Source: Cynocephalus volans (Eukaryota > Chordata > Mammalia > Dermoptera > Cynocephalidae). Taken from it: a stretch of 64,000 bases of DNA. Shown here one piece after another: positions 60,411-64,000 of the stretch; position 1 is the first letter of the stretch; every line of letters starts with the position of its first letter. The position numbers and the translations under genes were made by a program. The stretch covers positions 75,622,501-75,686,500 of the forward strand of contig NC_084466.1 in the NCBI RefSeq assembly GCF_027409185.1. Reading direction: 5' to 3'. The notes beneath the pieces were generated by a model that was given only the letters and a program-made list of their open reading frames with translations, was not told the origin of the DNA and did not search any database.

Positions 60411-62519
60411 CCTTCTTAGACTCAGAGAGAATGCTGAAATTCCAAGACCATATTTGTGCAAGTGAGAAGAAAGTGAGCTTACAAGAGGTGGACCTAACAC
60501 ATAGTTTAAGAACATAGTCGCTGTGAATAGAAGGTGAATCCATGTCATCTAAATGATCAGTGTCAGGCAGCTTGGCGTCGTCAACAGACCTCAAAGGTAA
60601 AGATCAAGCCCTGAATTTTGCCCTATCATTCAGAAGGATAAGTGAGAAGAGCAATAAGACTAAAACATTGTAATCATGTTTGGCAACCATAGATGGACCA
60701 TGAACTCATAAAGCTTCTAGAAATCCTGAGAAGTCATCTACTTGGATATTAATGTAATCCTAATTGGAGGCATTAAAGGCTGTACATTTATCTTTCCCTC
60801 AAGAAACTCAGGAAGACGGTACTCGATGCAATCCACAAGGATCAATTTACTATTCAAGGACACCCAGGGTTGGAGGCAGAGCAGGGCTCTGGACCCAGGT
60901 CCCCAATTCTCTGTGGGTCATGGCTCATATACTTTGCGGTTGGGGAATCCCTTAAAATATGCAGGCAAGGGAGTCCTTGCCAATGAGTACAGGATACTTG
61001 TTGGCCCCAGAGCTTGAGAGGTTACTGTGAGAGCTCCGGAGACTAGCAAACCTTAGTAAAATGCAGAGCACTAATAATTTACATGAGTTAGAGCAAAGAA
61101 CTATTGAGCTTTTAGCCAAGAGAGAGCAATGGACAGCACAGAAGGAACTTTAAATTGAAGAATTACCTGGTCTGATCTGGCTTTGAGTATGGATGTAGGC
61201 AGAGCAGTGAGAAGCCCAGAGTCCAGGTGAGACAGAATGGTCTTGTGGATCAGGAGGGTTGTGTGCAGAGAAACAGGAAGAATGGTCTTGGTGACAGATC
61301 AGGTATAGGAGTGAGGAAAAATGCGTTATCGAGGGTGACTTCTGGGTCTCTGGCTTGTGCATGTGGAAGGATGTGGTGCTGAGGCAGAGCAGAACACGGA
61401 CACTCCCCAAGGAGGCTGCTCATAAATATTCAGACTGGATCAGCCGGCTGACTAGGTGGAATAGGAAGGGCAGAGGACGGCTATTAGGAGCTTTGACCTG
61501 GGACTGAAAAGGAGAAGGTCAGGGCATGTGTGTTTCTCTCTGGCAGAGATGCCCAGGCACTTCTTTGGTGCATACCTTTGTCTGTTAATAAAGCTCTATT
61601 ATGTTCCATTTCTCTGTCCCTCTCTTCCTTGCCTTTCATTGGTCCCATGAAAGATTCTTCTTTGATGGATGAACAAGAACCTGGATCTGCTGCCTGGAAA
61701 TGGAGCTATTCACAGAGATGATGCAGAACACTGGAAGAGGTTTTATGGGGAAGATCATGAGTTTTGTACGTAGTGTAGTTGAGATTCCTTTGAGATAATA
61801 CATGGAGATTTCTGGTAGGCAGTTAGTTATGTGAGTCAGAATTTCTGAGGAGGGACGTAGCCTAGAGATATAAATTTGGGAGTTAGTCTTTCTCTCTTTG
61901 TATCCATCCACATGTATGATAAAACTGATGCCAGGGCTTGGGTCAGATTTCCACGGGGGAGAACATGGAATGAGAAGAAGGGCTATATGAAGCCTGGAGC
62001 ACCTACCACTTTGTGTGTGTACATGATGACGAACCTGCAAAAGACAAAGGCACCCGGTGACACGGGGCTGGCCTTGTGTTCTTGGGACCATAAACATCAC
62101 AGTCAGCTCAGGAGAAAGCATGGGTAGATCCGGAGTATATGTCCCCTGAAAAAAATGATTAGACCTGATTAAATTCCTTTTCCAGAACCAAACTCTGAGC
62201 CTGACACACCCATCCAGGAAACCCTACTGAATCCCAGGCTTTCTGTCCACTACTTGCAATATCCCATTGTTTGTAAGTTAGTTCTTTAAAAGACACCTCT
62301 CTGCCAATGCAGGCAGGAGCAAAGGCTGGGGGCTCTGGAATGAACCTTAAATTCTCTTATTTGTGGGTCATTTCTGGATGAAAGGAATGAAGAATGTCTT
62401 CTGTTCCCCACTATGAGGTAATAATATGCCCCTGAACATTCTCAGCTTCTTGACCCACTAAGCTGATTGTTTGTCTCTGCTTCCTTCTGGGAGCAGCGTA
62501 AGTTGAACATTAAAACAAT
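60411..62519. other. unique sequence, nothing recognised
   Basis: No named repeat. The 161-codon minus-strand frame at 61636-62121 lacks recognisable domains. Confidence 0.4.
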
Positions 62520-62728
62520 TAAAACATAAGCTTTGCAGGCAGACAAGACCTGGTTCAAATTTCAAGTCTGCAATTACGATTACTTGAAGCTTTGATTTCT
62601 TCATTAATAAGATGGAAGCAATCATACCCAAATGATAGATTTATTATGAGGGTTAAAGAAGATAATATGGGCAAAATGCTTTAGCACAGTGCTGAAATAT
62701 GATATGTGTTCAATAAATGAAAATCATG
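62520..62728 (+). repeat. MIR SINE
   Basis: 'gacctggttcaaatttcaag', 'gggttaaagaagataatatg' and 'gtgttcaataaatgaaaatc' follow the MIR layout. Confidence 0.8.
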
Positions 62729-63619
62729 ACTTTATTTATTCTTAACCATGCACTCTGATTTCTTGCCATGTTCATTCAATCTGAAAATCGCCAGCATTGT
62801 AGAACTGAGGGAATGATCTAAAACAAAAAGTCAATATTCTTTTGAACTGTAGCTTTCTCAGATCTTCCCATTTAACTTGTTTTTCATTTTGTAGGTGATA
62901 ATTTTACCAACTGAACAGTTTGAATCTGTTCAATCTTGGTTGATTCTATTAACCAGTTCTTGGCCAATGCTGAGATATGATTGATCTTTGGGAATCTCCT
63001 GAGCCATGTACAAAATGGTCCCAATGTTTAACATCCATTCTTTCCTAATCAGATTTCAATTTCAAGAATCCATATACTAAGTCAAGTTTTTAGGAGATCT
63101 CTGAGAAGCTATTCATTAATTTTCTTCCGGTCCTTTATGACTGATTACTAGCATTGGTGTAACTGTTAAATTATTATTCCCTAATCACTATTAATAATTG
63201 GTAACATGCTTTACTAGGGTAATTGTTACTCTTAACTTTGCTGTGATGACTTATCATCAGTGATCACTGTTACCATCATTCTTGTAAAATTGGTATTAAG
63301 ACGGTCCCTGTAACAATTTGGTCTAGACAGTGCTCACCCTGACACACAGTCATTTCTCCTTTAATCTAGTGTTCTTTGTAGAAGCTCTAACTAATCAGAT
63401 ATGATATTTTGTAGCAGAAGACACATATGGTAGTATTTCATTGATTCAAATTACATTTTATTCCAAAAATCTCTTTCCCACACCTATCGGATAGCTATGA
63501 AACAGCTGTTTTATTTCCTTTGCTCACATCTGCCAATTCTTCGTGAAGCAGCCTTCGGGTAGTGACACATTCTTGAAGGGTCCCACAGAAGTAAAGGAGG
63601 AGCCAGGCAGGGTCATTCT
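62729..63619. other. unique sequence
   Basis: Nothing recognised. Confidence 0.4.
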
Positions 63620-63832
63620 CTACAATCGTTAGGCCCTGGATTTGAAGTCAGAACTCCCTGGCATGAAACCTTGTACAACTCACTTACCCACTTACCCCAA
63701 GCCTCACCCGTAAATAGGAATGAAAACACCTGTTCTTCTAACCTCTGAGACTGGTAGAGAGTACTCACGGAGAAAATGTAAATTTTGTACACTGTGAGGG
63801 CCTTGGATAATTGTTAAATTGTTATTGATGGA
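63620..63832 (+). repeat. MIR SINE, diverged
   Basis: 'ggccctggatttgaagtcag' then 'tacaactcacttacccactt' and 'gggccttggataattgtta' are in MIR order, with changes. Confidence 0.6.
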
Positions 63833-63860
63833 CTTTGTTTTCAGTAAACATATCAGGAAT

Positions 63861-63865
<5 letters not shown>

Positions 63866-63947
<82 letters not shown>
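63866..63947. repeat. composite microsatellite (CT)n(CA)n
   Basis: About 25 bases of CT repeat followed by about 57 bases of CA repeat, interrupted once (cacataca at 63899-63906). A likely length-variable locus. Confidence 0.98.
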
Positions 63948-63948
<1 letters not shown>

Positions 63949-64000
63949 ATTGTAATCTCTGCACGTCTTCTTGTAGGCCCACCCCTGACTGCGTGAGTTG

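Noticed and set aside
61636-62121. 161-codon minus-strand gene
   Set aside because: Ser/Pro-rich but without a domain, and overlapped by another frame on the plus strand. Not supported.
63866-63947. CRISPR-like or structured array
   Set aside because: Simple dinucleotide repeats with no spacers.

Overview
The window is mammalian nuclear DNA. It is about 64 kb of AT-rich, CpG-poor, non-coding sequence packed with interspersed repeats (L1, L2, MIR, ERVL/MaLR-type LTRs, Tigger-like DNA transposons). I found no intact host protein-coding gene, no rRNA, no genuine tRNA gene, no CRISPR array and nothing bacterial or phage-like. Two tRNA-derived SINE types, at 5107-5235 and 25240-25345 (tRNA-Ile-like head) and at 9190-9334, together with the young L1 family, look from memory most like a colugo (Dermoptera). 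That is a recollection rather than a search result, and any placement beyond placental mammal is tentative.

Layout. From 1 to 5.1 kb there is mostly unique sequence, an MLT2-like LTR, and an L2 copy split by a young 5'-truncated L1 (2853-3230) flanked by 16-bp target-site duplications. From 5.9 to 9.0 kb a Tigger-like DNA transposon is split by a processed retrocopy of glycerol kinase (6572-8456, minus strand) with a perfect 14-bp duplication. The retrocopy has lost its start codon and carries a frameshift, so it is a pseudogene. SINE, MIR and MaLR LTR copies follow up to 11 kb. The main element is a full-length L1 on the minus strand (11049-17970, exact 16-bp duplication). It has a GC-rich 5'UTR, an intact ORF1, and an ORF2 that keeps every endonuclease and reverse-transcriptase catalytic residue but carries one nonsense codon and two single-base frameshifts. 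A second copy of the same L1 family, truncated, lies at 19905-20628.

From 21 to 64 kb the sequence is older repeats in unique DNA: MLT2-like LTRs (22.96, 38.8 and about 49.6 kb), L2 copies, seven or more MIRs, several decayed L1 3' ends (31.1, 35.4-37.2, 44.3, 46.8 and 51.5 kb), a Tigger-end hairpin (49.47 kb) and a composite CT/CA microsatellite at the right end.

Nothing here works together as a host pathway. The only functional unit is the L1 itself. Its most interesting detail is a small, lysine-rich 46-codon ORF between ORF1 and ORF2 whose stop codon lies a few bases past the ORF2 start, an arrangement that would suit termination-reinitiation. I did not find a convincing new biological system beyond that.
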